Assembly (NCBI GenBank): GCA_963923035.1
Contig: CAWUKT010000001.1
Coordinates: 1-64,000, forward strand
DNA from: CAWUKT01 sp963923035
Lineage (GTDB): Bacteria > Bacteroidota > Bacteroidia > J057 > JADKCL01
Direction of reading: 5' to 3'
Length of the DNA: 64,000 bases
Made by a program: the position numbers and the translations under genes. Shown piece by piece: positions 16,349 to 26,338 of this stretch (positions within the stretch are counted from its first letter, which is position 1; each line of letters starts with the position of its first letter). The notes below the pieces were generated by a model. The model worked only from the letters and a program-made list of their open reading frames with translations, was not told where the DNA came from and did no database searches.

Positions 16349-19300
16349 TTAACGCATAAGGTAGACTTTTCCGTACCCGTTCCGGTTGAAGAACTGGTCA
16401 ATTCCCTCATCTCTTTCCCCCACTCCAAACCGGTCCCTGAATTTCACATTGGCCTTGTAGATATAGACCCCATTGGCCAGGGCATCGCCAAATTCATCGC
16501 GGCCATCCCAGGAATATTCCGTGATGTTATAGCCAAAATTCACGTCTTCCAGGGCCAGCAGGTCAATGGTTTTCACCAAGCGGCCGGAAATGGTATAGAT
16601 GTGGATGTCGAATACATAGGGTTTTTCGTCGCCGGTCAGGGTATAGACGAAGCGGGTGGAGGTGGAAAATGGATTCGGGTAGGGGAGGACCTTCGAAATG
16701 GCCTTTTCGTTGACCACGTTGAAATGGATGATATAAGGCTCGGTTCCGCTGGCATTGCCTTTGAAGTCAAATGCCTGGACCGCCAGGGTATATTCTCCGT
16801 CTCCCAAGCGTCCCGGCCGGAAAACGAGCTCCGCCTTGTTACTGGGCAGGCGCCCGGTCGTGACTTCCTCGATTTGATTGTTCCCCTCAATGAAGACCTG
16901 CGCATTCAATTGGTAGCTCCGCTCGTTCCCAAACCAAATCCGATACGTGCTGTCGCTGACCGTTACCGGCAAAAATTCATTCTCATCGTTGATTTGGAGG
17001 GTGATTTCGGGCTCGGGAGAAACAATGTCACCGTCCATCAGGCGTTTTCCATCGACCACCACATCCAGAATCGGCCCTACGCCATCGGTTTCGACGTGCA
17101 TGCGGTGGAAATAGAAATTGTTGAATTGGTGCTGCTCAATCTGGTCGTTGTCGGGATTGACCTCGACGATCAGGGTCACATTGCCGGAGAGATTGAGGGA
17201 TGCGGTATGGAAACGAATCTTCAGGCTCGTGGTATCGCCGGCGCCCAAGGGAATGGACCGGCTCTCGCCGACCACATTCGAGCTCCGGTCGCTCCGTTGC
17301 AAGCGCAGTCGCACCAGCACGCTGTCGGCATCGTACTCCGAGACATTCCGCAAGCCAATCTGCACCGGAACAATCTGGCCTTCCTCGACCGAATCGGGGA
17401 AGGAGAAGGCCACCGTCGGATCGACGGCGATGTCCGGCGCCGGCACATAATAGACCTCCCAGTTGTCCAACTGGGGCGCGGTGAACTTGAAATCATCCAT
17501 CGCCGTGCCCTCCAGACGGAGGAAGGGGTATTCGTCGGCATCAATGCCGACCAGTCCGTGTTGCCCTTGGGGCAGACCCGTACGGATCTGAGCATCCGTA
17601 TTGTTGTTGCGCACCCCAAAAACCGAGGTCCGGAACGATTCTTCCACCGGAAAATCCAGCGAAGACCAGGATTTCACCATGCTTTCCCAGCTTGACGCCG
17701 GGCCAATCGGCGTGGAAATCACCGCCGCAGAATCATAATTGGAGCTCAGGTCAATGAGCAGATCGTAACGTTCTCCCTGCCCCTCCAATTCCTGATTGGG
17801 CTCCTTGATCACGATGGCCGAACCCACAGGATCTCCTTTCCGCCCCAGGATGATCAGCTGATTGCCGTCCTGGTAGTCCGCGACCTGTTCCGGCGCAACC
17901 CCGATTTGCTCCAGGGCTTTGATCCATTCCGGCTCCCACAGCTCGAATTTTGGGTCGATATAGGAGGCAATGAGGAAATAGTCTCCGGGGCGGGTGGCCG
18001 CCATGTCCTGGAGGAGGCGCAGATTGGAGCCGGGAGAACTGGCCCCCGGGTCGTGGGCAACGACGAAATTCCAGTCGCCGCGCAGCCCGTCCTGGACATT
18101 GGGCTCCAGGGTATGTTGGTCAAAACTCACGTAAAACAGGCCCACGGCATTGTCCGGCGGGTTGTCGCTGGCGTAGGGACCCATGAAATAGGTCGTGGCG
18201 CCATTGCTGGGGATGAAGCAATGGAGGTTGAGGACCCGCTCCGTGAAGAACCAATTCAAATTGGTCTCGTCCATGTCGATCTGGACGGTGGGATCGCGGA
18301 AAAACTGGGCGGGATGGTCCTGGGCCCAGCCGGTTTTGCCGGGAATGTACTTGAACGACGCCTCGTTCCATTGGACCGGATAGACATTGGCGAGCCGGAC
18401 CCGCCAGAAATAAACCTGGCCCGGTTCCAAGGCCACTTCAGGGGTCCAGGAGACAAAGGGCGAGGTGCCTACGATGGTCCCCGAACTCATCCGAAATGGA
18501 GAATCGAAGGTATGGACCGTATCGATCTCGAAGGCGTACTGGACATTTTCCTCCCGCGTAATGATCCACGTCGAAGCGGACAGTTGGATTTGGTTGCTGT
18601 CCACCACAGCAAAGTCATAGGGGAACAGGATCGCCGGAATATTTCCCTGAATGACCTCCTCCCGCAGGATGAAGTTGTTGCTTTCGAAGTACTCATCGAG
18701 CGAATCGAGTGCGTCGACGGTGATTTCGTATTGGTTCAGTCCGGCCAATTCGGGGCCGAGGGTATTCAGGATGGGAAAGTTGAGGGTGTCGACAATGGTG
18801 ATGGGACCGAAGGTCTGGTCGGGGTAGTCGAGCACAGTGCCATTGGGGGCGCGGTGGCGGACCCGCATGCGGAAGGAATCGGCAAATATGCGGCCATCGT
18901 TGTGGACGATGAGGTTGAGGTCGTATTGGTTGTCGAGGGCAGAAATGTTCTCGGGGTCAAAAAACAGGTCCGTATCTGTGATACGGAGGTCGGGCTGCGT
19001 CGGGAACCGGAGGACCACCGCCGGGTCACCCTGCAAATTCATTTGCTTGGCGTGGAGCGCAGTGAAGACATCGCTCAGGGCATTTCCGTCCGTCGCAAAT
19101 TGATCGATGGTATATCGAATCACATCGCCAATCGGTTCGCCGTAGTGCAATTCGAAGAGGTTTTCGTAGAAATCATCCCCGAAATTGCGCAGCGGATTCA
19201 GAAAGCCAGCCGTGGAGTTCGCGAAATAGCCAATGCTGCCCCGATCTGGCTCCAGAATGAACCGCTCTCCGAAACTTTTCCCGTCATTGCTAAAATCCCC

Positions 19301-21295
19301 TCCGTAGCATCCAAAGGCGATCATAAAGGGAACCCGGTCGTAGTTCTGGTAAACCTTCGCTTCCAGGATATCGACATCAAAAATATTCTGGCCCGAATGC
19401 CCAAAGAAGTGGATCAAGCCCACGCCCTCATTGATTTCCTCCTCCGAAGTCTTCTCGGAGTTCGTGATATTCCCCGAATTGAAGCGCTGGAAGAACCATG
19501 CCTGCCCCCCCATCGGAGCCGCCTCGACATAGGGCATGAATTGGTTTTGGATGGACGCCGAGATCGTGCTCTGTTCGCCTCCTGATTTTCCGCCGCCCAG
19601 GAATACTACCTCCTTGCGCCAGGGCTCGTACGGCGACAATTCGTAGTGGATGACCTTTTCCAAATAATCCATCCCCTCCTGATCGGTGAAGATATTGACC
19701 CGGCCGATGGAGGCCTGGGGCGTCACATTGGAACTGGTACGCGTAAAATTGGAGACGTATTCGTAGTCATTGGCAGGTTCGCCGTAGACCGGCACGAAGT
19801 TGTTGCGGCTGTCCGCCTTGGGCGTCGGGCGGCCTTTTCCCCACAGCAAGAAAAATTTGGGCGTGACCGTCCAATTGTCGAGGGCGTATTTGCAGAAGTT
19901 CTTGATGGCGTAGGGGGTAAGGGAGCCGTAGCCAAATTCATTCATGATCTCGTCGACGTACACGACCTTGGTGCTGTACGCGTTGACGGAATTGGTGTCG
20001 CGGTAGGCGGCGTAAGCCTGGGCCGAATTCGCGAAATTGGGGTGGGTGATGATGACAAATTCAGCGCCAGCCGAGACATTGGAGAGGTTGGCGAGATCGG
20101 GCCTCGCATCCACGATGGGCGTGCGGATGGCATTGTCGGTATAGACGTACAGGGTCCGTTCGCCGGCGAATCCCGGCAGGAGAAAATGGAGCGTATCGTT
20201 GGCAACAGTCGCGCGGATCGTTTGGTTGGAAGCCGGATCAAACAGCCAAGCCTCCGCGTTGACATCGGCATTGTAGAACCGCAGGTAGGTCGTATCGCTC
20301 CGGGCCCACTGCCGGACGGTCGTTTCATTGGCGCCATCGAGGTCGAAATTGCGGTCGTATTCCAGCGAATGCCAGAGGGGGCGGCCGTAGTCGATGATGG
20401 AGCCCTGGCCCAAGGCAAAGAAGCGGATATTGGTGGTATTGCCGAGGGGAAAACTGAGGTCGACAGAGCGGGTCGCAACGTTGATGCCGGACGTGGTGTC
20501 CCGGTATACGCGGCTGCCATCGACTTCCAGTTCGAGGATATGCGGATTGGCCGAATTGACATGGACGACGCGGGCCTGGAGCCGGCTGGGCGTCCCGGAA
20601 TTGGCGAATCCGGGCGTGGACATGTTGTGCTCGGCCCGGTTGGGCGGGTCGCCGGGCTTGAAATCCAGCCCGGTAAAGCCCTCGCCCGTGATGTAATCCG
20701 GGTTCAGGGCGTGGTTGACATTGGTGCTGCCGCCGCCACCTTTGAAAAAGGTGAATTCCCATTCGAACACCGACCGATGGCGGTACCAGGGTTCGGGGAT
20801 GAAATTGGGATAGTTGGTGGGGAAAATTTCGGTGCTGCGTTGGGTGCCAATGGAGTCCCAAGTGACAAAATACGCGGAGGTATCGGAAAAAAGGCTGGAG
20901 TGGTGATTGGCCTGCTGAGTGGGATCAGCGGCAAAGGGCGTGATGGGGCTGCGGTAGATCAATGAATCCAGGTGTCCGTCATTTTCCCGTCCCCAAAACT
21001 CAAAGAAGTCCAGCGCATTTCCATTCTTCACCACCCGAATCTTCTGCTCCTTGCCCCGGTAAAAGACTTGGATATTCTCCGGCACCAGCCCGGAAATGTC
21101 CACGCCGCCGGCCTGTAAATCGGCCGCACTGATGCGGTACATTCCATCCTCCTCCACCAACAGGCGGATATAATTCTGGTCAAACCGGTACCACTGATTG
21201 AAATAATCATACCCTTGCCCGAAGCCCTGGAACCAGGCACCGAGAAAGCAGAAGAGAAGGCATACACCTGCAACAAGTCGGGTATTTCGGAACAT
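16349..21295 (-). CDS. porU2: PorU2-type C25 (gingipain-fold) sortase-like protease, second copy
   Basis: A 1648-residue exported protein with signal sequence (about residues 1-26), a long N-terminal region, and a peptidase C25 domain whose catalytic pair is His633 in FFGHSG and Cys663 in AFGCYGG. CARDB/Ig-like beta domains follow (such as NISALDNQYDLNLIVHNDG and PEITLQINDENE), ending in a FlgD-like T9SS C-terminal domain beginning YPNPFSTSTRF and finishing YGKVYLMR. In T9SS, PorU removes the C-terminal signal of cargo and attaches it to surface glycolipid. PorU2 is the name used for these longer homologues, whose function is not proven. It starts 7 bp after its paralogue's stop, so they are cotranscribed. 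Confidence 0.85.
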   Translation of the reverse strand: MFRNTRLVAGVCLLFCFLGAWFQGFGQGYDYFNQWYRFDQNYIRLLVEEDGMYRISAADLQAGGVDISGLVPENIQVFYRGKEQKIRVVKNGNALDFFEFWGRENDGHLDSLIYRSPITPFAADPTQQANHHSSLFSDTSAYFVTWDSIGTQRSTEIFPTNYPNFIPEPWYRHRSVFEWEFTFFKGGGGSTNVNHALNPDYITGEGFTGLDFKPGDPPNRAEHNMSTPGFANSGTPSRLQARVVHVNSANPHILELEVDGSRVYRDTTSGINVATRSVDLSFPLGNTTNIRFFALGQGSIIDYGRPLWHSLEYDRNFDLDGANETTVRQWARSDTTYLRFYNADVNAEAWLFDPASNQTIRATVANDTLHFLLPGFAGERTLYVYTDNAIRTPIVDARPDLANLSNVSAGAEFVIITHPNFANSAQAYAAYRDTNSVNAYSTKVVYVDEIMNEFGYGSLTPYAIKNFCKYALDNWTVTPKFFLLWGKGRPTPKADSRNNFVPVYGEPANDYEYVSNFTRTSSNVTPQASIGRVNIFTDQEGMDYLEKVIHYELSPYEPWRKEVVFLGGGKSGGEQSTISASIQNQFMPYVEAAPMGGQAWFFQRFNSGNITNSEKTSEEEINEGVGLIHFFGHSGQNIFDVDILEAKVYQNYDRVPFMIAFGCYGGDFSNDGKSFGERFILEPDRGSIGYFANSTAGFLNPLRNFGDDFYENLFELHYGEPIGDVIRYTIDQFATDGNALSDVFTALHAKQMNLQGDPAVVLRFPTQPDLRITDTDLFFDPENISALDNQYDLNLIVHNDGRIFADSFRMRVRHRAPNGTVLDYPDQTFGPITIVDTLNFPILNTLGPELAGLNQYEITVDALDSLDEYFESNNFILREEVIQGNIPAILFPYDFAVVDSNQIQLSASTWIITREENVQYAFEIDTVHTFDSPFRMSSGTIVGTSPFVSWTPEVALEPGQVYFWRVRLANVYPVQWNEASFKYIPGKTGWAQDHPAQFFRDPTVQIDMDETNLNWFFTERVLNLHCFIPSNGATTYFMGPYASDNPPDNAVGLFYVSFDQHTLEPNVQDGLRGDWNFVVAHDPGASSPGSNLRLLQDMAATRPGDYFLIASYIDPKFELWEPEWIKALEQIGVAPEQVADYQDGNQLIILGRKGDPVGSAIVIKEPNQELEGQGERYDLLIDLSSNYDSAAVISTPIGPASSWESMVKSWSSLDFPVEESFRTSVFGVRNNNTDAQIRTGLPQGQHGLVGIDADEYPFLRLEGTAMDDFKFTAPQLDNWEVYYVPAPDIAVDPTVAFSFPDSVEEGQIVPVQIGLRNVSEYDADSVLVRLRLQRSDRSSNVVGESRSIPLGAGDTTSLKIRFHTASLNLSGNVTLIVEVNPDNDQIEQHQFNNFYFHRMHVETDGVGPILDVVVDGKRLMDGDIVSPEPEITLQINDENEFLPVTVSDSTYRIWFGNERSYQLNAQVFIEGNNQIEEVTTGRLPSNKAELVFRPGRLGDGEYTLAVQAFDFKGNASGTEPYIIHFNVVNEKAISKVLPYPNPFSTSTRFVYTLTGDEKPYVFDIHIYTISGRLVKTIDLLALEDVNFGYNITEYSWDGRDEFGDALANGVYIYKANVKFRDRFGVGERDEGIDQFFNRNGYGKVYLMR

Positions 21296-21302
21296 TCCTC
21301 CT

Positions 21303-24300
21303 TTATCTCATGATGTACATTTTCCCAAAGCCGTTTTTCATCATGGAAGAAATCCCTTCATCCCGATAGGTCAGATCTTCACCATTCAATTTGGCCACGA
21401 CTTTGTAAATGTAAACGCCATTTGCAAGGACATCTCCGAACTCATCCCGGCCATCCCAGGCAAATTCAGTGATGTTCTGCCCAATTCGCACTTCGTTTTG
21501 TTCCACCAGATCAATCACCTTCACGAGGCGGCCACTGATGGTATAAATCTGTATCTCAAACCGCTCGGGAAGCTCGTTCCCGGTCAGGGTATAGACAAAA
21601 CGGGTCCGGGTCGAGAAGGGATTCGGATAATTGAGGACATCGGACAAGCTGGACTCGGTGATGACCTCAAAATCGATCTCGTAGGCGTCTCGTCCAGAAG
21701 CATTGCCGGAGTAGTCAAAGCCCTGCACACGCAGGGTATAATCGCCATCTTCCAGGGGCCCGGGCCGGAAGATGAGCTGCGCCTTGTTGTCCGGCAATTC
21801 GGCCGGAATGACTTCCATTTGGGGATTGCCATCCACAAATACCCGCGGCAGGTTGGCCGGGTTGGGCGTTTTGAACCCAAAATGAACCTCGAAAGAGGTA
21901 TCCGACACCGCCAGGTAGGGGTTTTCGTCGTTGACCTCAATGATGATCTCCGGACTCGGCGAGACAATGTCTCCGTCCATCAGGTGGCGACCGTCGACCG
22001 TCACATCCATGATGGGATCGAGTTGGTCCTCCTGAATGAAGAAGGGATGGCTGAAGAAGTTGTTGAAAAAGTACTGCTCCGGCTGGTCGTCGTCGGGATT
22101 CAGTTCAATGGTCAGGACCATATTGCCCTGGAAGGCATCCGGGGCCGAACTGAAGGTATGGTTGAAAACCTGCTCTGACAGGGCGGTCAGCGGGGCGTAG
22201 CGCTCAGTGGCGTTGTAAACGATATTGCGTTGGTTGTCCTGGACAATGAACTTGACGAGGAGGCTGTCCATGGCCCATTCCGAGACGTTGCGGGCGGTGA
22301 ACCGGACGGTCAGGTCTTCGCCGCGCAGGGCGGAATCCCGCTCAAAGGCCCAGTTCACAGCCGGATCAATGACTGCGTCCGGAGCCGGATTGAACAACAC
22401 ATGCCAGTGTTCCAATTGCGGGGCCGTGAGACTCACGCTGTCCACGACATCCGCCTCCAGGCGGAGATAGGGGAAGCGATCAGCATCCAGGCTGGTCAGC
22501 CCGTAGGTTCCGCGGGCCAAGCCACTGTAGACCAGGCTATCGGTATTGTCGCTCCGCACCCCAAAGGCCCGAACGCGCACATCTTCGCTTTCAAACGGCT
22601 CCCGCGATTTCCAATCCCAGAAGAGACTTTCCCAGCTTTGGGCCGGACCAAAGGTCAGAGAGCCGATTTCCCCATCGTAGTAATTCGTTTGGAGCGGCTT
22701 CCGGACATCGTACTTGTTTGTATTGGTGGAGGCGTCGAAGACATTGGATTCGGTCAGCGTGATACATTCCGAAGGATATCCCACGCGGGCCAGGATGATG
22801 AAGGAGTGGTTGTTGGGCAATGCCTTCATCCGGTTGATGTCCACACCCAATTGGGCCATGGCATCGAAGACGCCTTCTGACCAGCCGCCGATATTCGGGT
22901 TCCGTTGGCTCACGATCAGGTAATAATCGCCCTGGTTCGCCCGGAGAATAGAATTGATCAGGTCGCCCTGAGCGTCCGGCATGGTCGTGAACAGCCAATC
23001 GCCGAAGAGAGTCCCCTGAATCGTCGGAATGAGATCCCGTTTGCGGATCGCCGTATGGAAGACCCCATTGATGGGGTCATCGGGCAGCAAGGAGGAGTAG
23101 GCGCCATTGGCCAGCCGGTAATTGGCGTTGTTGCCTTCGTTGACGAAGGCATTCAGGTCCACCGAATACTGCTCAAAGAACCACTCGTAATTGATTTCGT
23201 CCATCTGGACCTTCACGCTCGGGTCCTTGAAGAATTGCGGGGGCCGACTTTGCGCCCAACCGGTTCGGTTGGCGATGTATTTGAACGACGCCTCCGCCCA
23301 GACGGGCGGAATCAGATCCCGGAGCCGCACCCGCCAGTAGTAAACGGTGCTGTCCTGAAGATCGAAGGGCACTTCAAATTGCGCGAGGCCGGTGGTACCC
23401 ATGATGGTCCCCGAGCGCACCAGACGCGGCGAATTGAAGGTCGGAACCGTATCGATTTCGAACAGGTAGGGAACCTGGGATTGGTTCGTCATGACGAAGG
23501 CCGAGGCCGAAAGCGTCACCCGATCCGAGCCCACGACAGCAAAATCGTAGGGGAACAGGATCGCGGGGACATCTCCGGGGATCACGTAAGTGTAATTGAG
23601 GCGGTTATTGTCTTCGCGGTATTCCGGCAGGACATCCGTCGAATCGATGAAGATATCGAAGGTATTGAGGCCGGCCATTTCGCGGCCAATGGTATTTTCG
23701 ATTTGGATGGAAAGGGTGTCCTGGTTGATGATGGGACCGATTTTCTGGGACGGATAGGAAATCCAACCGCTGCCGGTGGGGACACGCTGCCGAACGCTGA
23801 AGTAAAACGAGTCCTGAACGACCCGGCCGAGGTTGCGGGCAACGACGTTCAGGGTAAAGGTGGAATCAGCGGCGGAAAAGTTGCTGGGCTCAAAGAAAAC
23901 GTCGCTTTGGCTGATGCTCAAGTCCGTCCGGTCGGCCGAATAGAGGACGACCGAAGGGTCACCTTGCAGGTTCATCTGCTTGGTGTGGTTGATCGTCGAT
24001 TGGTTGAGCGCTGCCGCGATATAATCCGCATGGGCCGCCTGAATGGCCTTGCCCATCGCCTGCCCGTAATGCGTCCCGAACAATCGGGGGTAGAGGTACA
24101 AACCGTAATTGCCGAGCGAATTCAGGTAGCCCGCATCGCTGTTGGCGAGGTAGCCGATGCTTCCCCGGCCTGGCTCCAGCACGAAGCGTTCACCGAAGCT
24201 CTTGGTGGTGGTCGTGAACCGGCCTCCGTAGCACCCAAAGGCGATCATCAGGGGATATTTTCCGAAGTTTTGGTACAGAACCGGCTCCTGAATGTCGACA

Positions 24301-26225
24301 TCGTAAATGTTCGCGGAGGAGTGCCCGAAGAAGTGGATCACGGAAACCCCATCGTTGATTTGTTCCGTGGAAGTCTGGACCGAATTGCTGACCTGCCCCG
24401 TATTGTACTTTTGGAAATAATTCGCCTTTCCGCCGACCGGCACGCCTTCGACATTGGGCAGGTAATTGTCCCGAAAGTAGTTCAGGATCGGTTTTTGTTC
24501 CGTCGTATCCATTCCTCCTCCCAAAAAGACCGTCTCCTTCATCCACGGCTGCCACGGAGTATGTTCCATCTCATTGACCTTGGCGAGATAGGAAAAGCCT
24601 TCCGTATTGTTCTCCACGTTGACCCGGCCGATGGGAACGAGCGGGACGGGGTTGCGGGAAAATGGATCGTAGTCACTCACAAAATCCCCATCCGAAGCGG
24701 GATGGCCGCTGGTCGGGATGAGGTTAGAGGGGTTGTAGCGGGTTTGAATGCCAGCTTTGCCCCAGAGGAAAAAGAATTTGGGCTGCGTGGTCCAGGCATC
24801 AAAAGCATACTTGCAGAAGCGTTTGATGGCGAGGGGAGTAGTCGAACCGTAACCAAATTCGTCGTAAATCTCATCGATGTAGACAACCTTGGAAGTCAGA
24901 GGGTTGACGGTATTCGTATCGCGGTAGAGCGCGTAGGCTTCCGCGGAGGCTTGCAAACTGCGGTGGGTAATGATGACAAATTCGGCTCCGCTGGCAGGAT
25001 CGGTCAGGTCACCGAGGCTGGGCGAAGTGACCTGCGGCGTTTTAAAGCCGTTGTCAGTGGTTACCACGAGGGTGCGGCTGCCCGGGCTGCCGGGCAAAAT
25101 GGCATTCAGGTTCGTGCCGCTGGCCGATGCAAAGCAGCGGACCTTGCTGGTAATATCGAAGACATAGCCTTCCGCCGCGATATCCGCATTGGCAAACTGG
25201 ATATAGCTGTCGCTGGGCTTGAACCAATCCACCATCTTGATTTGTGTCTCCCCGTCCAGGTCAAACAGTCGGTCGTAGGTCAGGGTGGCCCAGCAGAAAT
25301 TGTTATTGTCCGTATTGTTGTTGTCCGTTCCCAATGCCTTAAAACCCAAATCGGTGGAATTGGAGAGGGGACCAGTATACTGAAGGCTGCGGTTGCGGAT
25401 ATAAATGCCAAATGTTGTATCCGTCAGCAGGATATTGTTGTCAATATCGAACTCAAGGACGTGGCGTTGGCTGGATTTTCCGAACACCCGGAAAGTGACG
25501 TCGGTGGGATTGCCCAGGTTGGCAGCGAAGGGCGTAGGAACGCTGACGGGGCGGCGTTGTCCGTGGAAAAATGCCAGCCCGACATAGCCTTCCCCGGTAA
25601 TCCAGTACGAATTCAGGTTGTGGTAAGAGTCGTATTGGGAACCGCCCGCATTGCTCCAGAGGGCGTCGTTGTTTTGGAGGCTGGGATGGTATTCGCGGTA
25701 GCTTTCGTAGCGGAAAAAGGGCTCCGGAGTGAAAGCAGCATAATTCGTTTGGGAAAAATCGGTATAACGGAGACCGGGAAGGGAATTGAAGGTGAGGAAA
25801 TAAGCGGAGGTATCCGTGAAATTGCTCAGGTGAATATTGGGAGCCTGGTCATTGTCGTGGAAGCCGGTGGCCGGATTGCGGTACATGATCGAATCGACCC
25901 GTCCATCGTTCCGCAGCCCATAAAACTCGATGAAGTCAACATTTCCGCTGGTTTCGGAGACGTAGATATGCTGCTCCTTGCCCCGGTAGTACAGGTGCAG
26001 GTTGGCAGGATCGACTCCGGACAAGGAAAATCCACCCGCCGCCAGATCGGCGGCAGACACCCGGTAAATCCCATCTTCCCAAACATTCAGCTTGACGTAG
26101 GGATCGCCTGGAGTGTACCAATCATTGCCATAGTCGAATCCGTTTCCCTGACCCCAAACGAGTGTCAATGGAAGGACCGCAATCAGCAGGAGCAATAAAG
26201 CCGCTTTTCTTGGCATAAGTTTCAT
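21303..26225 (-). CDS. porU2: PorU2-type C25 sortase-like protease, first copy
   Basis: A 1640-residue paralogue of the next gene with the same architecture along its whole length: signal sequence (MPRKAALLLLLIAVLPLTLVWG region), shared segments such as VYYRGKEQ/LYYRGKEQ and AEFVIITH, C25 catalytic His635 in FFGHSS and Cys665 in AFGCYGG, the MNLQGDPSVVL motif, PAILFPYDFAVV, CARDB/Ig-like domains, and a T9SS C-terminal domain starting YPNPFSTRTRF and ending FGKMYIMR. The ATG at 26225 is preferred to the TTG at 26237. It lies 113 bp downstream of porV2. Presumed to act at the outer membrane on secreted substrates; the exact role is not established. Confidence 0.85.
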   Translation of the reverse strand: MKLMPRKAALLLLLIAVLPLTLVWGQGNGFDYGNDWYTPGDPYVKLNVWEDGIYRVSAADLAAGGFSLSGVDPANLHLYYRGKEQHIYVSETSGNVDFIEFYGLRNDGRVDSIMYRNPATGFHDNDQAPNIHLSNFTDTSAYFLTFNSLPGLRYTDFSQTNYAAFTPEPFFRYESYREYHPSLQNNDALWSNAGGSQYDSYHNLNSYWITGEGYVGLAFFHGQRRPVSVPTPFAANLGNPTDVTFRVFGKSSQRHVLEFDIDNNILLTDTTFGIYIRNRSLQYTGPLSNSTDLGFKALGTDNNNTDNNNFCWATLTYDRLFDLDGETQIKMVDWFKPSDSYIQFANADIAAEGYVFDITSKVRCFASASGTNLNAILPGSPGSRTLVVTTDNGFKTPQVTSPSLGDLTDPASGAEFVIITHRSLQASAEAYALYRDTNTVNPLTSKVVYIDEIYDEFGYGSTTPLAIKRFCKYAFDAWTTQPKFFFLWGKAGIQTRYNPSNLIPTSGHPASDGDFVSDYDPFSRNPVPLVPIGRVNVENNTEGFSYLAKVNEMEHTPWQPWMKETVFLGGGMDTTEQKPILNYFRDNYLPNVEGVPVGGKANYFQKYNTGQVSNSVQTSTEQINDGVSVIHFFGHSSANIYDVDIQEPVLYQNFGKYPLMIAFGCYGGRFTTTTKSFGERFVLEPGRGSIGYLANSDAGYLNSLGNYGLYLYPRLFGTHYGQAMGKAIQAAHADYIAAALNQSTINHTKQMNLQGDPSVVLYSADRTDLSISQSDVFFEPSNFSAADSTFTLNVVARNLGRVVQDSFYFSVRQRVPTGSGWISYPSQKIGPIINQDTLSIQIENTIGREMAGLNTFDIFIDSTDVLPEYREDNNRLNYTYVIPGDVPAILFPYDFAVVGSDRVTLSASAFVMTNQSQVPYLFEIDTVPTFNSPRLVRSGTIMGTTGLAQFEVPFDLQDSTVYYWRVRLRDLIPPVWAEASFKYIANRTGWAQSRPPQFFKDPSVKVQMDEINYEWFFEQYSVDLNAFVNEGNNANYRLANGAYSSLLPDDPINGVFHTAIRKRDLIPTIQGTLFGDWLFTTMPDAQGDLINSILRANQGDYYLIVSQRNPNIGGWSEGVFDAMAQLGVDINRMKALPNNHSFIILARVGYPSECITLTESNVFDASTNTNKYDVRKPLQTNYYDGEIGSLTFGPAQSWESLFWDWKSREPFESEDVRVRAFGVRSDNTDSLVYSGLARGTYGLTSLDADRFPYLRLEADVVDSVSLTAPQLEHWHVLFNPAPDAVIDPAVNWAFERDSALRGEDLTVRFTARNVSEWAMDSLLVKFIVQDNQRNIVYNATERYAPLTALSEQVFNHTFSSAPDAFQGNMVLTIELNPDDDQPEQYFFNNFFSHPFFIQEDQLDPIMDVTVDGRHLMDGDIVSPSPEIIIEVNDENPYLAVSDTSFEVHFGFKTPNPANLPRVFVDGNPQMEVIPAELPDNKAQLIFRPGPLEDGDYTLRVQGFDYSGNASGRDAYEIDFEVITESSLSDVLNYPNPFSTRTRFVYTLTGNELPERFEIQIYTISGRLVKVIDLVEQNEVRIGQNITEFAWDGRDEFGDVLANGVYIYKVVAKLNGEDLTYRDEGISSMMKNGFGKMYIMR

Positions 26226-26338
26226 GCTTTCACCCAAACTAAGCTACAAAAATTACGGCAAAAACTACCCAATATCAAGGTGTTGGGGCGTTTCACCCCT
26301 GACAATTTGAGCTTTTCCGGACAGGCTCCGGAACAGGC

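Noticed and set aside
17906..19585. A 559-codon plus-strand frame opposite the second porU2
   Set aside because: Same reason: antisense shadow of a protein with intact catalytic motifs.
22905..26198. A 1097-codon open frame on the plus strand opposite the first porU2
   Set aside because: It lies fully antisense to a gene with clear domains, its protein has no recognisable motif or signal, and long open antisense frames are expected in GC-rich genes with this codon use.
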